64,000 bases of DNA from Prado023 sp963700475 (GTDB lineage: Bacteria > Actinomycetota > Actinomycetes > S36-B12 > CAIYMF01), in NCBI GenBank assembly GCA_963700475.1, contig CAVOXR010000010.1, positions 1 to 64,000 of the forward strand, written 5' to 3'. The notes below the pieces were generated by a model that did not search any database, was not told the origin of the DNA, and worked only from the letters and a program-made list of their open reading frames with translations. This document shows, piece by piece, positions 28,058 to 36,492 of this stretch. The position numbers and the translations under genes were made by a program. Each line of letters begins with the position of its first letter. Position 1 is the first letter of the stretch.

Positions 28058-29152
28058 ATGGCCAGTGTGACGTTCAAGGGCGCAACCCGGATCTACCCGG
28101 GGTCGACCAAGCCCGCGTTGGACAAGTTGGACCTCGAGGTTCGCGACCAGGAGTTCCTGGTCCTCGTCGGACCGTCGGGATGTGGGAAGTCGACCTGCTT
28201 GCGGATGCTGGCCGGGTTGGAGGAGGTCAACGAGGGCGCGATCTTCATCGGCGACCGGGACGTGACCAACCTGGCCCCGAAGGATCGTGACATCGCGATG
28301 GTGTTCCAGTCCTACGCCCTCTACCCGCACATGACCGTGCGGGAGAACATGGGCTTCGCGCTGCAGATCGCCGGGATGGACAAGAAGGAGATCGCCCAGC
28401 GGGTCGACGACGCCGCGAAGATCCTGGACCTCGAGCCGTACCTGGAGCGCAAGCCGAAGGCCATGTCCGGCGGGCAGCGCCAGCGCGTGGCCATGGGCCG
28501 GGCGATCGTGCGCAACCCGCAGGTGTTCCTGATGGACGAGCCGCTGTCCAACCTCGACGCGAAGCTGCGGGTGCAGACCCGCACCCAGATCGCCAAGCTG
28601 CAACGCGACCTCGGCGTCACCACCGTCTACGTCACCCACGACCAGACCGAGGCCATGACCATGGGCGACCGGATCGTCGTGCTCAAGGACGGTCTGCTCA
28701 TGCAGGTCGGCACCCCCCAGGAGCTCTACGACACCCCCAACAACGTCTTCGTCGCCGGATTCATCGGCTCGCCGGCCATGAACATCATCGAAGCACCCCT
28801 GGTCGAGGGCAACATCGTTCTCGGCGGGAAGTCCGTCCCCGTCCCCGAAGCCGCCGCCAAGATCCTCTCCGAACGTGGACGCACCAGCGTCGTCATGGGC
28901 ATGCGCCCCGAGGACCTGCGCATCTCCGACTGCGAGACCGCCTGGCCCGCCGAGGTCCAGCTCGTCGAGGGCCTCGGAGCCGACGCCTACGTCTACACCG
29001 AGGTCAAGCTCCCCGACGGCCTGACCAAGCAGGTCGTCGTCCGCACCGACGGCCGGCAGCACCCCACGCGCGGCAGCATGCTCGGCCTCGAAGCCGTCCC
29101 CCACCACACGCACCTCTTCGACCCCGAAACCGGCGAACGCCTGGTGTACTGA
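28058..29152 (+). CDS. MsmK/UgpC-type sugar ABC transporter ATPase 2
   Basis: A 364-residue sugar-transport ATPase with GPSGCGKST (Walker A), MSGGQRQRVAMGRA (signature), VFLMDEPLSNLDA (Walker B) and THDQTEAMT, then a TOBE-type C-terminal domain. It is highly similar to the ATPase at 24934-26133 through the nucleotide-binding half. No permease genes are adjacent, so it may be a shared ATPase that serves several sugar transporters, as MsmK does in other Gram-positives; that role is inference. The ATG follows GTGAAGGGAACG. A DUF4032 gene follows after 32 nt. Confidence 0.93.
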   Translation: MASVTFKGATRIYPGSTKPALDKLDLEVRDQEFLVLVGPSGCGKSTCLRMLAGLEEVNEGAIFIGDRDVTNLAPKDRDIAMVFQSYALYPHMTVRENMGFALQIAGMDKKEIAQRVDDAAKILDLEPYLERKPKAMSGGQRQRVAMGRAIVRNPQVFLMDEPLSNLDAKLRVQTRTQIAKLQRDLGVTTVYVTHDQTEAMTMGDRIVVLKDGLLMQVGTPQELYDTPNNVFVAGFIGSPAMNIIEAPLVEGNIVLGGKSVPVPEAAAKILSERGRTSVVMGMRPEDLRISDCETAWPAEVQLVEGLGADAYVYTEVKLPDGLTKQVVVRTDGRQHPTRGSMLGLEAVPHHTHLFDPETGERLVY

Positions 29153-29184
29153 GCCGGAGAACGGCCACCGACCGAGGAGCCCCG

Positions 29185-30438
29185 ATGCCGCTGCGTGCCA
29201 CGGCCACAGCGGTGGAGCCTGACCTGCTGTTCCTGCCCTGGGGAACGGCCCTGGAGCAGTGGCCCGCCGAGGACACCGTGGCCATGCCGCGCGGCATCTC
29301 GCGGCACACGGTGCGCTTCGTGCGCATCAACGGGGTGGTGTTCGCGGTCAAGGAGATCGAGGAGTCGTTCGCCCAGCGTGAGTACGAGTTGCTGTTCGAC
29401 CTCCGCCGGCTCGGCGCCCCGTGCGTCGAGCCGGTGGGCGTCATCGCCGGGCGGGTGGACGCCGACGGAGAGGATCTGCCGGCCGCACTGATCACCCGCC
29501 ACCTGTCGTTCTCGCTTCCCTACCGCGCCCTGGTCAAGCCCACGCTCGGCGTCGACACCTGGGAGCGGCTGCTCGATGCGCTGGTGCTGCTCATCGTGCG
29601 GCTGCACCTCCTCGGGTTCGCGTGGAACGACTGCTCCCTGTCCAACACGCTCTTCCTGCGCGATGCCGGGGCGTTCTCGGCCCACCTCGTCGATGCCGAG
29701 ACCGGGGAGATGCACGAGACCCTGTCGCGCGGCCAGCGCTCCTACGACATCGAGACGGCCTCCATGAACGTCATGGGGGAGCTTATGGACCTGCAGGCTG
29801 GCGGGTTGGTCCCCGAGGCCCTGGACCCGGCCGAGGTCGGCCCGGACTTCCGCCGCCGTTACGAGCACCTGTGGATGACGCTGACCGATGCGGTGACCGT
29901 GTCGGCCTCCGACCGCTACCAGATCCACACGCTGCTGCGGACTCTCAACGGCCTGGGCTTCGACGTCGCCGAGCTCTCCGCGGACTCGGCCGATGGTGGA
30001 TCGAGCATCCGCGTCCAGCCCAAGGTCGTGGACGCAGGGCACCACCGCCGACGGATGATGCACCTGACCGGCCTGGAGATGCACGAGAACCAGGCCCGGC
30101 GGCTGCTCAACGACATCGACTCCTACCGCTATGTGGCCGGGCTCGACCACGATGAGCACGCCGCAGCCCGCCGTTGGGTCACCGACGTGTATGACGCGAC
30201 CCTGCAGCGGATCCCCGACGACCTGCGCGGCAAGTTCGAGGGTCCGGAGCTGGTCCACGAGGTCCTTGCCCACCGATGGTTCACCTCGGAGCGCTCGGGC
30301 ACGGACGTGGGCCTCGAGGCCGCCGCCGACGACTACGTCGCAACGATCCTGCGGAGCAAGCCCGACGAGGCAGCCGTCCTCGGACCACCGGTCGACGACC
30401 CGGACGCCTCCGACGACGTGGATGCCGCAGCGCTGTGA
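29185..30438 (+). CDS. DUF4032 domain protein with kinase-like N-terminus
   Basis: A 417-residue cytosolic protein. The N-terminal half resembles lipopolysaccharide-kinase/protein-kinase-like folds: FAVKEIEESFAQREYELLFD (Lys/Glu pair) and LHLLGFAWNDCSLSNTLFLR, the latter like the catalytic HxD/N loop. The C-terminal half is the DUF4032 region, with MMHLTGLEMHENQARRLLND and VHEVLAHRWFTSERSG. Function is not established. The gene follows a sugar ATPase with a GAGGAG ribosome site; a link to sugar phosphorylation or signalling is only suggested by position. Confidence 0.82.
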   Translation: MPLRATATAVEPDLLFLPWGTALEQWPAEDTVAMPRGISRHTVRFVRINGVVFAVKEIEESFAQREYELLFDLRRLGAPCVEPVGVIAGRVDADGEDLPAALITRHLSFSLPYRALVKPTLGVDTWERLLDALVLLIVRLHLLGFAWNDCSLSNTLFLRDAGAFSAHLVDAETGEMHETLSRGQRSYDIETASMNVMGELMDLQAGGLVPEALDPAEVGPDFRRRYEHLWMTLTDAVTVSASDRYQIHTLLRTLNGLGFDVAELSADSADGGSSIRVQPKVVDAGHHRRRMMHLTGLEMHENQARRLLNDIDSYRYVAGLDHDEHAAARRWVTDVYDATLQRIPDDLRGKFEGPELVHEVLAHRWFTSERSGTDVGLEAAADDYVATILRSKPDEAAVLGPPVDDPDASDDVDAAAL

Positions 30439-30472
30439 GTGCGGACCTGACCGACTGGTCGGGGCGGGCGGT

Positions 30473-31330
30473 CTAGTCGGGCTCCGGTCCGTCGGCGAAG
30501 GCCCAGAGGAGGACGTCGCCGAACCGTGCACCCCAGGCGAGCTCGTCGTGACGCGCCCCGGGGATGACGCGGCTCACCAGTCGCTCCGGGGGCCGCACCG
30601 AGCTCGCCAGAGCGGCTGTGGTCTCGGCCAGGTTCTCCACCACCCGGTCCGGGTGATCGATGTAGGACAGCTCCTCGGCGTCACCCATGTCCAGGTAGAC
30701 CCAGGTCGCCGGATCGAGCCCACGGTGGACGATGAGGTCGCGCAGCGCGTGCCCGGCCATCGGCTCGTCGAGGACGATCGGCGAGAACGCCAGGAGCCGG
30801 CCGAACACGTCCGGGTGACGCACCCCGGTGAACAGGGTCATGTACCCGCCCATCGACGAGCCCGAGAGGCCCACCCGGGCGCGATCGCGCGCGACGCGGT
30901 AGGTCGCCTGCACGTAGGGGATCACCTGCTCGACGAGGAAGCTGGCGGTCACGGCCCCCTCGGCCACGACGGGATCCCCTCCGAGCATCCAATCCCAGGC
31001 CGTGTACTCCGCGTAGCGCCGCTGCGGTCCATCCGGGGAGTCGATGCCGACCACGACCGCCCCCGGGAGGCGTCCCGCATCGACCAGGCCCTCGATCGTC
31101 TCGTCGATCCCCCACTCCATCCCGTAGGCAGTCGTGGTTCGGTCGAAGAGGTTCTGGCCGTCGAACATGTAGAGCACCGGATAGTCCTGGTCTGCCCGCT
31201 CGTAGCCCGGCGGCAGGTACACGCGGACTGCGCGCCGCTGCCCAGCCCGCAGCAGGTGGGTCACGTCAACCCGCCCCGTGATGGTCGAAGCCCACGGGCG
31301 GTCCGCCGCGTCACCCCGACCCGTCTGCAT
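30473..31330 (-). CDS. Esterase D/Fes-type alpha/beta hydrolase
   Basis: A 285-residue putative esterase (PF00756 family). YPVLYMFDGQNLFDR is the typical early strand and loop, VGLSGSSMGGYMTLFTGVRH holds the nucleophile Ser (GSSMGG), and the catalytic His is likely in IPGARHDELAWGARF near the C-terminus. No signal peptide is evident, so it is probably cytosolic. Related proteins include enterochelin esterases and S-formylglutathione hydrolases; I cannot choose a substrate. It is convergent with the DUF4032 gene, only 34 nt apart. Confidence 0.83.
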   Translation of the reverse strand: MQTGRGDAADRPWASTITGRVDVTHLLRAGQRRAVRVYLPPGYERADQDYPVLYMFDGQNLFDRTTTAYGMEWGIDETIEGLVDAGRLPGAVVVGIDSPDGPQRRYAEYTAWDWMLGGDPVVAEGAVTASFLVEQVIPYVQATYRVARDRARVGLSGSSMGGYMTLFTGVRHPDVFGRLLAFSPIVLDEPMAGHALRDLIVHRGLDPATWVYLDMGDAEELSYIDHPDRVVENLAETTAALASSVRPPERLVSRVIPGARHDELAWGARFGDVLLWAFADGPEPD

Positions 31331-31399
31331 CCCCGCACGCTACTGCCCCGCCCACGGCGCGTCCCGCCGGCCCGAGCCGACCTCCGTGCGACGACCCGG

Positions 31400-32383
31400 T
31401 CAGCGGCGGGCGGTGGCCACGCTGTACAGCGCGATGCCGGCGGCCACGCCAGCGTTCAGCGACTCGGTGGCGGCGTCCATCGGGATGGCCACGAGGTGGT
31501 CGCACGTCTGGGACACCAGGTGCCCGAGGCCCTTGCCCTCGCTGCCGACGACGATCACCAACGGTCCGGTCGTGACCGTCGGGTCGAGGTCGGGAAGCTC
31601 CATCCCGCCGCCCATGGCCAGGCCGATCACGGTCGCGCCGGACTTCTGCGCAGCCACGAGCCAGCGCACGAGGTTGGTGGCTCGGGCGACCGGGACACGG
31701 GAAGCCGCCCCGGCCGAGGTCTTCCACGCCGAGGCCGTCATGCCTGCTGCGCGTCGCTCCGGGATCACCACGCCATGGGCGCCGAAGGCGGCCGCTGAGC
31801 GGACCACCGCGCCCAGGTTCCGGGGGTCGGTCACGCCGTCGAGGACGACGAACAGCGGCTGGTCGTCGGACTCGAAGGCCTCGGCCATGAGGTCCTCGGG
31901 ATCGGCGTACTTGTACGGCGGGACCTGCAGCACGATCCCCTGGTGGACCGCGCCACCGCTGAGCCGGTCGAGGTCGCCGCGCGTGGTCTCGAGCAGCGGG
32001 ATCCCCCGGCCGACGGCGAGCTTCATCGCCTCGCGGACGCGGTCGTCGGCGTCCAGGTACTGCTGCACCTGCAGCGCCGAGGCGGGGATGCCCGCCTGCA
32101 GCGCCTCCAGGACGGAGTTGCGGCCGGCCACCGATTCGTTGGCCGGCTTCTTGGCGCTGCGCCCGGGTCCGGGCTTCGAGCCGCGCCCGCCCGAGCCCTT
32201 CGAGGCATGCTTCTCCGCAGAGCGCGCGCGCCGGTAGGCAGTGTGCCCGGGACGCTCCTCGGCCTTCGGGGTCGGCCCCCGACCCTCGAGCTTCTGCCGC
32301 GGCTGGCCGCCCGACCCGACGACCTGGCCCTTCTTCGTACCCGGCTTGCGGGTCGCCCCGCGCCGTTGCGAATTGCCTGCCAT
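31400..32383 (-). CDS. rlmB: RlmB-type 23S rRNA 2'-O-methyltransferase (SpoU family)
   Basis: A 327-residue SPOUT methyltransferase that probably methylates G2251 of 23S rRNA. A basic, Gly/Lys/Arg-rich tail of about 80 residues precedes the substrate-binding domain, starting at VAGRNSVLEALQAGIPASAL. The knot domain has LDGVTDPRNLGAVVRSAAAF (motif 1), IVVGSEGKGLGHLV (motif 2) and IPMDAATESLNAGVAAGIAL (motif 3). The ATG at 32383 overlaps the cysS stop (TGATG); a GTG one codon earlier is possible. The position after ispD-ispF-cysS is conserved in actinobacteria. Confidence 0.92.
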   Translation of the reverse strand: MAGNSQRRGATRKPGTKKGQVVGSGGQPRQKLEGRGPTPKAEERPGHTAYRRARSAEKHASKGSGGRGSKPGPGRSAKKPANESVAGRNSVLEALQAGIPASALQVQQYLDADDRVREAMKLAVGRGIPLLETTRGDLDRLSGGAVHQGIVLQVPPYKYADPEDLMAEAFESDDQPLFVVLDGVTDPRNLGAVVRSAAAFGAHGVVIPERRAAGMTASAWKTSAGAASRVPVARATNLVRWLVAAQKSGATVIGLAMGGGMELPDLDPTVTTGPLVIVVGSEGKGLGHLVSQTCDHLVAIPMDAATESLNAGVAAGIALYSVATARR

Positions 32384-33795
32384 CACGCCTCCAGTGACCA
32401 GCGCGGACCGTCAGGGGTGTCCTCGATGAGGACCCCCGCGGCCCGAAGTGAGTCGCGCACCGCATCCGCGGCCGCGAAGTCCCGGGCGTCGCGAGCGGCC
32501 TGTCGAGCCGCCAGCCGCTCGTTGATCAGCGCGTCGAGGGCGCCATGCGCCGCATCGGACGTGCCCGTGCCACCGGCCCAGGTGGCGTCCAGGGGGTCCA
32601 CGCCGAGGATGTCCAGCATCCCGCGCACCGACCCGAGCAGGGTCGCGAGCTCGGCCTCCGAACTCCCCCGATCGGCCAGCATCCGGTTGCCCTCGGAGAC
32701 GGACTCGTGGATGACGGCCAGCGCGGCCGGCACACCGAGGTCGTCGTCCATCGCAGCGACGAAGGCCGCCGGGAGACCGGCGCCCGCCGTGGCTGCCTCG
32801 GCGGCCCCGACCCGCTCGACCGCACGCTGAACGAAGCCCTCGAGGCGCCGGTAGCCGGCCGCGGCATCAGCCAGCGCGCCCTCGGAGAACTCGATGTGCG
32901 AGCGGTAGTGCGCCGCCCCCAGGTAGAACCGCAGCTCAACGGGGCGCACCCGCTTGACCACCTCGGTGACCAGCAGCGAGTTGCCCAGGGACTTGCTCAT
33001 CTTCTCCCCGGCCGTGGTCACCCAGGCGTTGTGCATCCAGTACTGGGCGAACGGGTCGCCCACGGCGCGGGACTGGGCGATCTCGTTCTCGTGGTGGGGG
33101 AACACCAGGTCCAGGCCGCCGCCGTGGATGTCGAACGCGCTGCCCAGGTACATGCCGGCCATGGCCGAGCACTCCAGGTGCCAGCCGGGACGGCCGACTC
33201 CCCAGGGGGTCTCCCACCCGGGTCCGCCGTCGCGAGTGCCCTTCCAGAGCGCGAAGTCGCGCACGTCGCGCTTGCGGGCGTTCGGGTCGGCATCCTCCGC
33301 GGGCTGCATATCGGCGATCCGCTGGCCGGACAGCGCCCCGTACTCCGGGAACGACGCCACGTCGAAGTACACGTCACCGTCGGAGGCGTAGGCATGCCCG
33401 GAGTCGATCAGCCGCTGCATCAGGGTGATCATCGCCGGCACATGCCCCGTGGCCCGCGGCTCGAGGGTGGGCGGCAGGCATCCGAGCACGCTGTACGCCT
33501 CGGCGAACGCGCGCTCGTAGTGACCGGCAACGGCCCACCAGGGCCGGGACTCCTCGGTGGCCTTGGCCAGGATCTTGTCGTCGATGTCGGTCACGTTGCG
33601 CAGGAACGTCACGTCGTACCCGGAGGCGGTCAGCCACCGGCGCAGGATGTCGAAGCTGACGCCGGAGCGGATGTGGCCGATGTGCGGCGCCGACTGCACG
33701 GTTGCCCCGCAGACGTACACCGATGCCCGGCCCGCTTGCAGGGGGACGAACTCGCGCGTGCTGCGCGTGGCGGTGTCGTGCAGTCTCAGGCTCAC
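32383..33795 (-). CDS. cysS: Cysteinyl-tRNA synthetase
   Basis: A 470-residue class I synthetase that charges tRNA-Cys. The family blocks are YVCGATVQSAPHIGHIRSGV (HIGH motif plus a zinc cysteine), FLRNVTDIDDKILAKA, GWHLECSAMAG with FDIHGGGLDLVFPHHENEIA (remaining zinc ligands) and GEKMSKSLGNSL (KMSKS). The GATVQ form is the one seen in actinobacterial CysS. The GTG at 33795 is chosen because TAGAAT ends 7 nt upstream and no ribosome site is present, so the message is probably leaderless. It overlaps rlmB downstream. Confidence 0.95.
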   Translation of the reverse strand: MSLRLHDTATRSTREFVPLQAGRASVYVCGATVQSAPHIGHIRSGVSFDILRRWLTASGYDVTFLRNVTDIDDKILAKATEESRPWWAVAGHYERAFAEAYSVLGCLPPTLEPRATGHVPAMITLMQRLIDSGHAYASDGDVYFDVASFPEYGALSGQRIADMQPAEDADPNARKRDVRDFALWKGTRDGGPGWETPWGVGRPGWHLECSAMAGMYLGSAFDIHGGGLDLVFPHHENEIAQSRAVGDPFAQYWMHNAWVTTAGEKMSKSLGNSLLVTEVVKRVRPVELRFYLGAAHYRSHIEFSEGALADAAAGYRRLEGFVQRAVERVGAAEAATAGAGLPAAFVAAMDDDLGVPAALAVIHESVSEGNRMLADRGSSEAELATLLGSVRGMLDILGVDPLDATWAGGTGTSDAAHGALDALINERLAARQAARDARDFAAADAVRDSLRAAGVLIEDTPDGPRWSLEA

Positions 33796-33802
33796 CCGGA
33801 GG

Positions 33803-33808
33803 ATTCTA
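33803..33808 (-). promoter_or_regulatory. Leaderless -10 element of cysS
   Basis: TAGAAT on the minus strand is separated by 7 nt (CCTCCGG) from the cysS GTG at 33795, placing the transcription start on or next to the start codon. No clear -35 is visible. Confidence 0.6.
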
Positions 33809-33838
33809 CCGGCCGGCCGGCACCCCGCGGGGCCGCCG

Positions 33839-34013
33839 AACCTCGCACCAGAAGCGGTGGTATGGGCCCAGGGCTCAATGGACCTGGAACGACCTTGCAC
33901 CCGTTCCGGTGGAACCCGGACGTCGCCGCGACCCGTATGCCAGCCGAACTGGTGCGAGGTTGGGTCCGAGCCACCGGCGACGGGCCGCCATACCACCGCT
34001 TCTGGTGCAAGGT
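33839..34013. repeat. Nested palindromic element: two direct plus two inverted copies of a ~26-bp unit
   Basis: Between ispF and cysS, a unit with consensus ACCTYGCACCAG followed by a GGTGG-like core occurs at about 33840 and 33891 on the plus strand and at about 33957 and 34012 on the minus strand. The outer pair forms a perfect 21-bp inverted repeat (33845-33865 with 33988-34008), beginning GCACCAGAAGCGG. The inner pair is diverged. No open frame fits. Whether it is a REP-like or miniature mobile element, a cruciform or an RNA structure cannot be told here; a second element of the same layout is at 53098-53166. Confidence 0.7.
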
Positions 34014-34040
34014 CCCGTGGAACGGAGTCGGCGGACCCGT

Positions 34041-34072
34041 ACAGGTGCCGGGTCCAGGCGCATGGCACCTGT
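34041..34072 (-). terminator. Hairpin downstream of ispF
   Basis: ACAGGTGCC at 34041-34049 pairs perfectly with GGCACCTGT at 34064-34072 (9 bp, 14-nt loop), 50 nt past the ispF stop. It could end the carD/ispD/ispF transcript and separate it from the independently promoted cysS. Confidence 0.5.
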
Positions 34073-34121
34073 TGTCTCCGCGTGCGGGAGCCGCTGGGGT
34101 GTCCCGCAGACCACCGACGGC

Positions 34122-34613
34122 TCAGTCGACCGGGAGCACCAGGGCCGTGGCGATCGCGGCGATGCCCTCGCCACGGCCGGTCAGCCCCAGGCCGTCGGTG
34201 GTCGTGGCCGACAGCCGGACCGTCGCCCCGCCGAGCGCGGCCGACAGCGCCGCCTGGCCCTCGGCCCGCCGCGGTCCGACCTTCGGGCGGTTGCCGATCA
34301 CCTGGACGGCAACGTTCCCGATCGTGAACCCCGCGGCGGTCAGGCGCGTGAGCGTCTCCCCGAGCAGGGCGGCACCCGATGCCCCCGCCCACCGCGGCTC
34401 GGCTGTCCCGAAGTTGGACCCGAGGTCGCCCAGCCCCGCCGCCGAGAGCAGCGCGTCGCAGATCGCGTGCGCGACCACGTCCGCGTCGGAGTGGCCCGCC
34501 AGCCCGTTCTCCCCCGGCCACACGAGGCACGCCAGGGCGAGCTCACGGCCCTCAGTGGGGTCGGCGTACGGGTGCACGTCCACCCCGATCCCGATGAGCG
34601 GCACCGCTGTCAT
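34122..34613 (-). CDS. ispF: IspF, 2-C-methyl-D-erythritol 2,4-cyclodiphosphate synthase
   Basis: IspF forms the cyclodiphosphate intermediate of the MEP isoprenoid pathway. The 163-residue protein has the zinc-binding GIGVDVHPYA start, GLAGHSDADVVAHAICDALL, the GDLGSNFG region and the closing ATTTDGLGLTGRGEGIAAIA. All three metal ligands (D-x-H and the later H) are present. The ATG overlaps the ispD TGA as ATGA, so the two steps are coupled. The domain is separate here, not fused as in some bacteria. Confidence 0.96.
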   Translation of the reverse strand: MTAVPLIGIGVDVHPYADPTEGRELALACLVWPGENGLAGHSDADVVAHAICDALLSAAGLGDLGSNFGTAEPRWAGASGAALLGETLTRLTAAGFTIGNVAVQVIGNRPKVGPRRAEGQAALSAALGGATVRLSATTTDGLGLTGRGEGIAAIATALVLPVD

Positions 34614-35311
34614 CGCACTCCCTCCTGCGCCAGGATCGCCTCGGCCAGCAGCAGGTCCTGGGGGGTCGTGACCTTGAACGCACGCGGATGGCCGGGGACC
34701 AGCACCACGTGCAGGCCCAGGGCCTCGACCATCCCGGCGTCGTCGGTGGCTCCCGGATCGCCCATGGCGTGTGCCTGGCGCAGGACTGCCGTGCTGAAAC
34801 CCTGCGGGGTCTGGACGGCCCGCAGCGAGGACCGGTCGATCGTCCGCGACCCGCCCTCGGCATCCAGCGCGCGGATGGTGTCCACGACCGCCGCCCCGGG
34901 GACCACTGCCTCGGCGCCGGAAAGGACCGCGTCGACGACCGCGCTCACCACCTCGACCGGCACCAGGCACCGGGCTGCGTCGTGGACGAGAACCACCTCG
35001 AACTCCTCCGGGACGACCGCCAGGGCCAGCGAGACGGACTCAGCGCGGGTCTCCCCGCCCGTCACGGCCACGACCGGCACGCCACCCGAGCGCCCCGCCG
35101 CCACCTCGGCCATCGCGTCCTCGTACCCCTCGGGGGCGGCGAGCACCACGAGGCCGACCCGGTCGTCGGCGACCAGCGCGCGCACCGCGTGGGCGAGGAT
35201 CGGCTCGCCCGCGAGCAGGGCCATGGCCTTGGGAACGCCGGCACCCAACCGCTCACCCGACCCGGCGGCCGGGACGATCGCGACGACGGGGCGGGGTTCC
35301 ACGGGGGTCAC
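34610..35311 (-). CDS. ispD: IspD, 2-C-methyl-D-erythritol 4-phosphate cytidylyltransferase
   Basis: IspD transfers CMP to methylerythritol phosphate. VVAIVPAAGSGERLGAGVPK is the CTP-binding loop, VVLVHDAARCLV the metal/ribose region and TPQGFSTAVLRQAH the late motif, followed by DDAGMVEALG and FKVTTPQDLLLAEAIL. I prefer the GTG at 35311 (233 residues); a GTG at 35332 would add seven residues. The gene lies between carD and ispF, as in many actinobacteria. Confidence 0.94.
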   Translation of the reverse strand: MTPVEPRPVVAIVPAAGSGERLGAGVPKAMALLAGEPILAHAVRALVADDRVGLVVLAAPEGYEDAMAEVAAGRSGGVPVVAVTGGETRAESVSLALAVVPEEFEVVLVHDAARCLVPVEVVSAVVDAVLSGAEAVVPGAAVVDTIRALDAEGGSRTIDRSSLRAVQTPQGFSTAVLRQAHAMGDPGATDDAGMVEALGLHVVLVPGHPRAFKVTTPQDLLLAEAILAQEGVR

Positions 35312-35374
35312 GCTACCGACACGAACGCCCACCGGCCGGGTTCGGCGGTGGGCGTCGCGGATGCGATCAACGGG

Positions 35375-35857
35375 TCAGGACTGCAGGACCTCGTCGAGGA
35401 TGGCCTCGGCCTTGTCCTCGTTGGTGTGCTCGGCCAGTGCCAGCTCGCTGACGAGGATCTGGCGCGCCTTGCTGAGCATGCGCTTCTCGCCGGCTGAGAG
35501 GCCGCGCTCGCGCTCACGGCGCCACAGGTCGCGCACGACCTCGGCCACCTTGATCACGTCGCCGGACGCCAGCTTCTCGAGGTTCGCCTTGTAGCGGCGC
35601 GACCAGTTGGTCGGCTCCTCGGTGTAGGGCTGGCGCAGCACGTCGAAGACCCGATCGAGGCCCTCGGCGTTCACGACGTCACGGACGCCGACCAGATCAA
35701 CATTGTCTGAGGGGACCCGGACAGTCAGGTCACCCTGGGCCACGCGCAGGACCAGGTACTCCCGGTCGACCCCCTTGATGGAACGGACCTCGATGGACTC
35801 GATGAGCGCAGCCCCGTGATGGGGATACACGACGGTGTCGCCAACCTTGAACGTCAT
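35375..35857 (-). CDS. carD: CarD, RNA polymerase-binding transcription factor
   Basis: CarD binds the RNA polymerase beta subunit through an N-terminal Tudor-like domain and stabilises open promoters, especially at rRNA genes. The 160-residue protein begins MTFKVGDTVVYPHHGAALIE, with YLVLRVAQGDLTVRVPSDN in the RID; the helical DNA-binding half includes PTNWSRRYKANLEKLASGDV and the conserved RERERGLSAGEKRMLSKARQ, carrying the fork-contacting region. Its promoter shows TAGACT upstream with a normal leader and a GGAAGGGG ribosome site. It heads the carD-ispD-ispF group. Confidence 0.96.
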   Translation of the reverse strand: MTFKVGDTVVYPHHGAALIESIEVRSIKGVDREYLVLRVAQGDLTVRVPSDNVDLVGVRDVVNAEGLDRVFDVLRQPYTEEPTNWSRRYKANLEKLASGDVIKVAEVVRDLWRRERERGLSAGEKRMLSKARQILVSELALAEHTNEDKAEAILDEVLQS

Positions 35858-35945
35858 TGTGCAGGAGACCCCTTCCGGTGGACCCCCAGTCTAACACGCC
35901 GGGGTGGGGGGCCCTGTGACGGCGATCACCCGATAGGGTGCCTCC

Positions 35946-36452
35946 GTGATTCGCTCCCGTGCTGCTGTTGCCCTCGCCGTCAGCCTCGTCGCCGTGCTGC
36001 CGACCGCCGGCTGCTACCAGGGCTTCGACAACACCGTGAACACCCAGGGTCCCACCGGGAACGGCACCGACTTCCGGGTCGGCGACGGCATCAAGGTGCA
36101 GGACGCCACCCTCGTGACCGGTCCCGCCGGAGAGAGCGGTGTGGCCTCGCTGGTCATGACCATCATCAACGAGGGCGAGCTGCCCGACGCCCTGGTGACG
36201 GTCACCACCGAACCGGCGACCACGTCGTCGCAGAAGACCCCGATCGCCGTCAAGCCCGGCACCTCCGTCCGGGTGGGCGGCCCGGCGGCCACCGACCAGA
36301 TCGTGCTGACCGGCCTCAAGATCACCCCGGGCTCCTATGCGACCGTGACGGTCAGCTTCGAGCGCGCGGGCTCGGAGACCCGCAAGGTCGCCGTCGTGCC
36401 GGCCGTCGGCTACTACGAGGGCTACGGCCCTGTGGCCGCAGTCGCGAAGTAG
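35946..36452 (+). CDS. Small secreted lipoprotein, uncharacterised
   Basis: A 168-residue protein with a signal peptide MIRSRAAVALAVSLVAVLPT and lipobox ending AGC, so it should be lipid-anchored on the outer face. The remainder is a beta-rich domain (VGDGIKVQDATLVTG, SLVMTIINEGELPDALVTVT, TDQIVLTGLKITPGSYATVT) that looks like the small lipoproteins or copper-chaperone-like (PCu(A)C-type) folds of actinobacteria, but it lacks a clear metal motif. The GTG at 35946 is 6 nt from TAGGGT, suggesting a leaderless mRNA. It is divergent from carD and convergent with regX3. Confidence 0.82.
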   Translation: MIRSRAAVALAVSLVAVLPTAGCYQGFDNTVNTQGPTGNGTDFRVGDGIKVQDATLVTGPAGESGVASLVMTIINEGELPDALVTVTTEPATTSSQKTPIAVKPGTSVRVGGPAATDQIVLTGLKITPGSYATVTVSFERAGSETRKVAVVPAVGYYEGYGPVAAVAK

Positions 36453-36492
36453 CTCGGTGACCGACTGAGCGCGGCCCCCGCCGAGGGACCGC

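Noticed and set aside
32545..34671. Long plus-strand open frame opposite cysS and ispF
   Set aside because: Composition is that of antisense high-GC codons; cysS and ispF motifs on the other strand are decisive.
36452..36492. Possible terminator between the lipoprotein gene and regX3
   Set aside because: Only a 6-bp stem with an 18-nt loop could be drawn, too weak to list.
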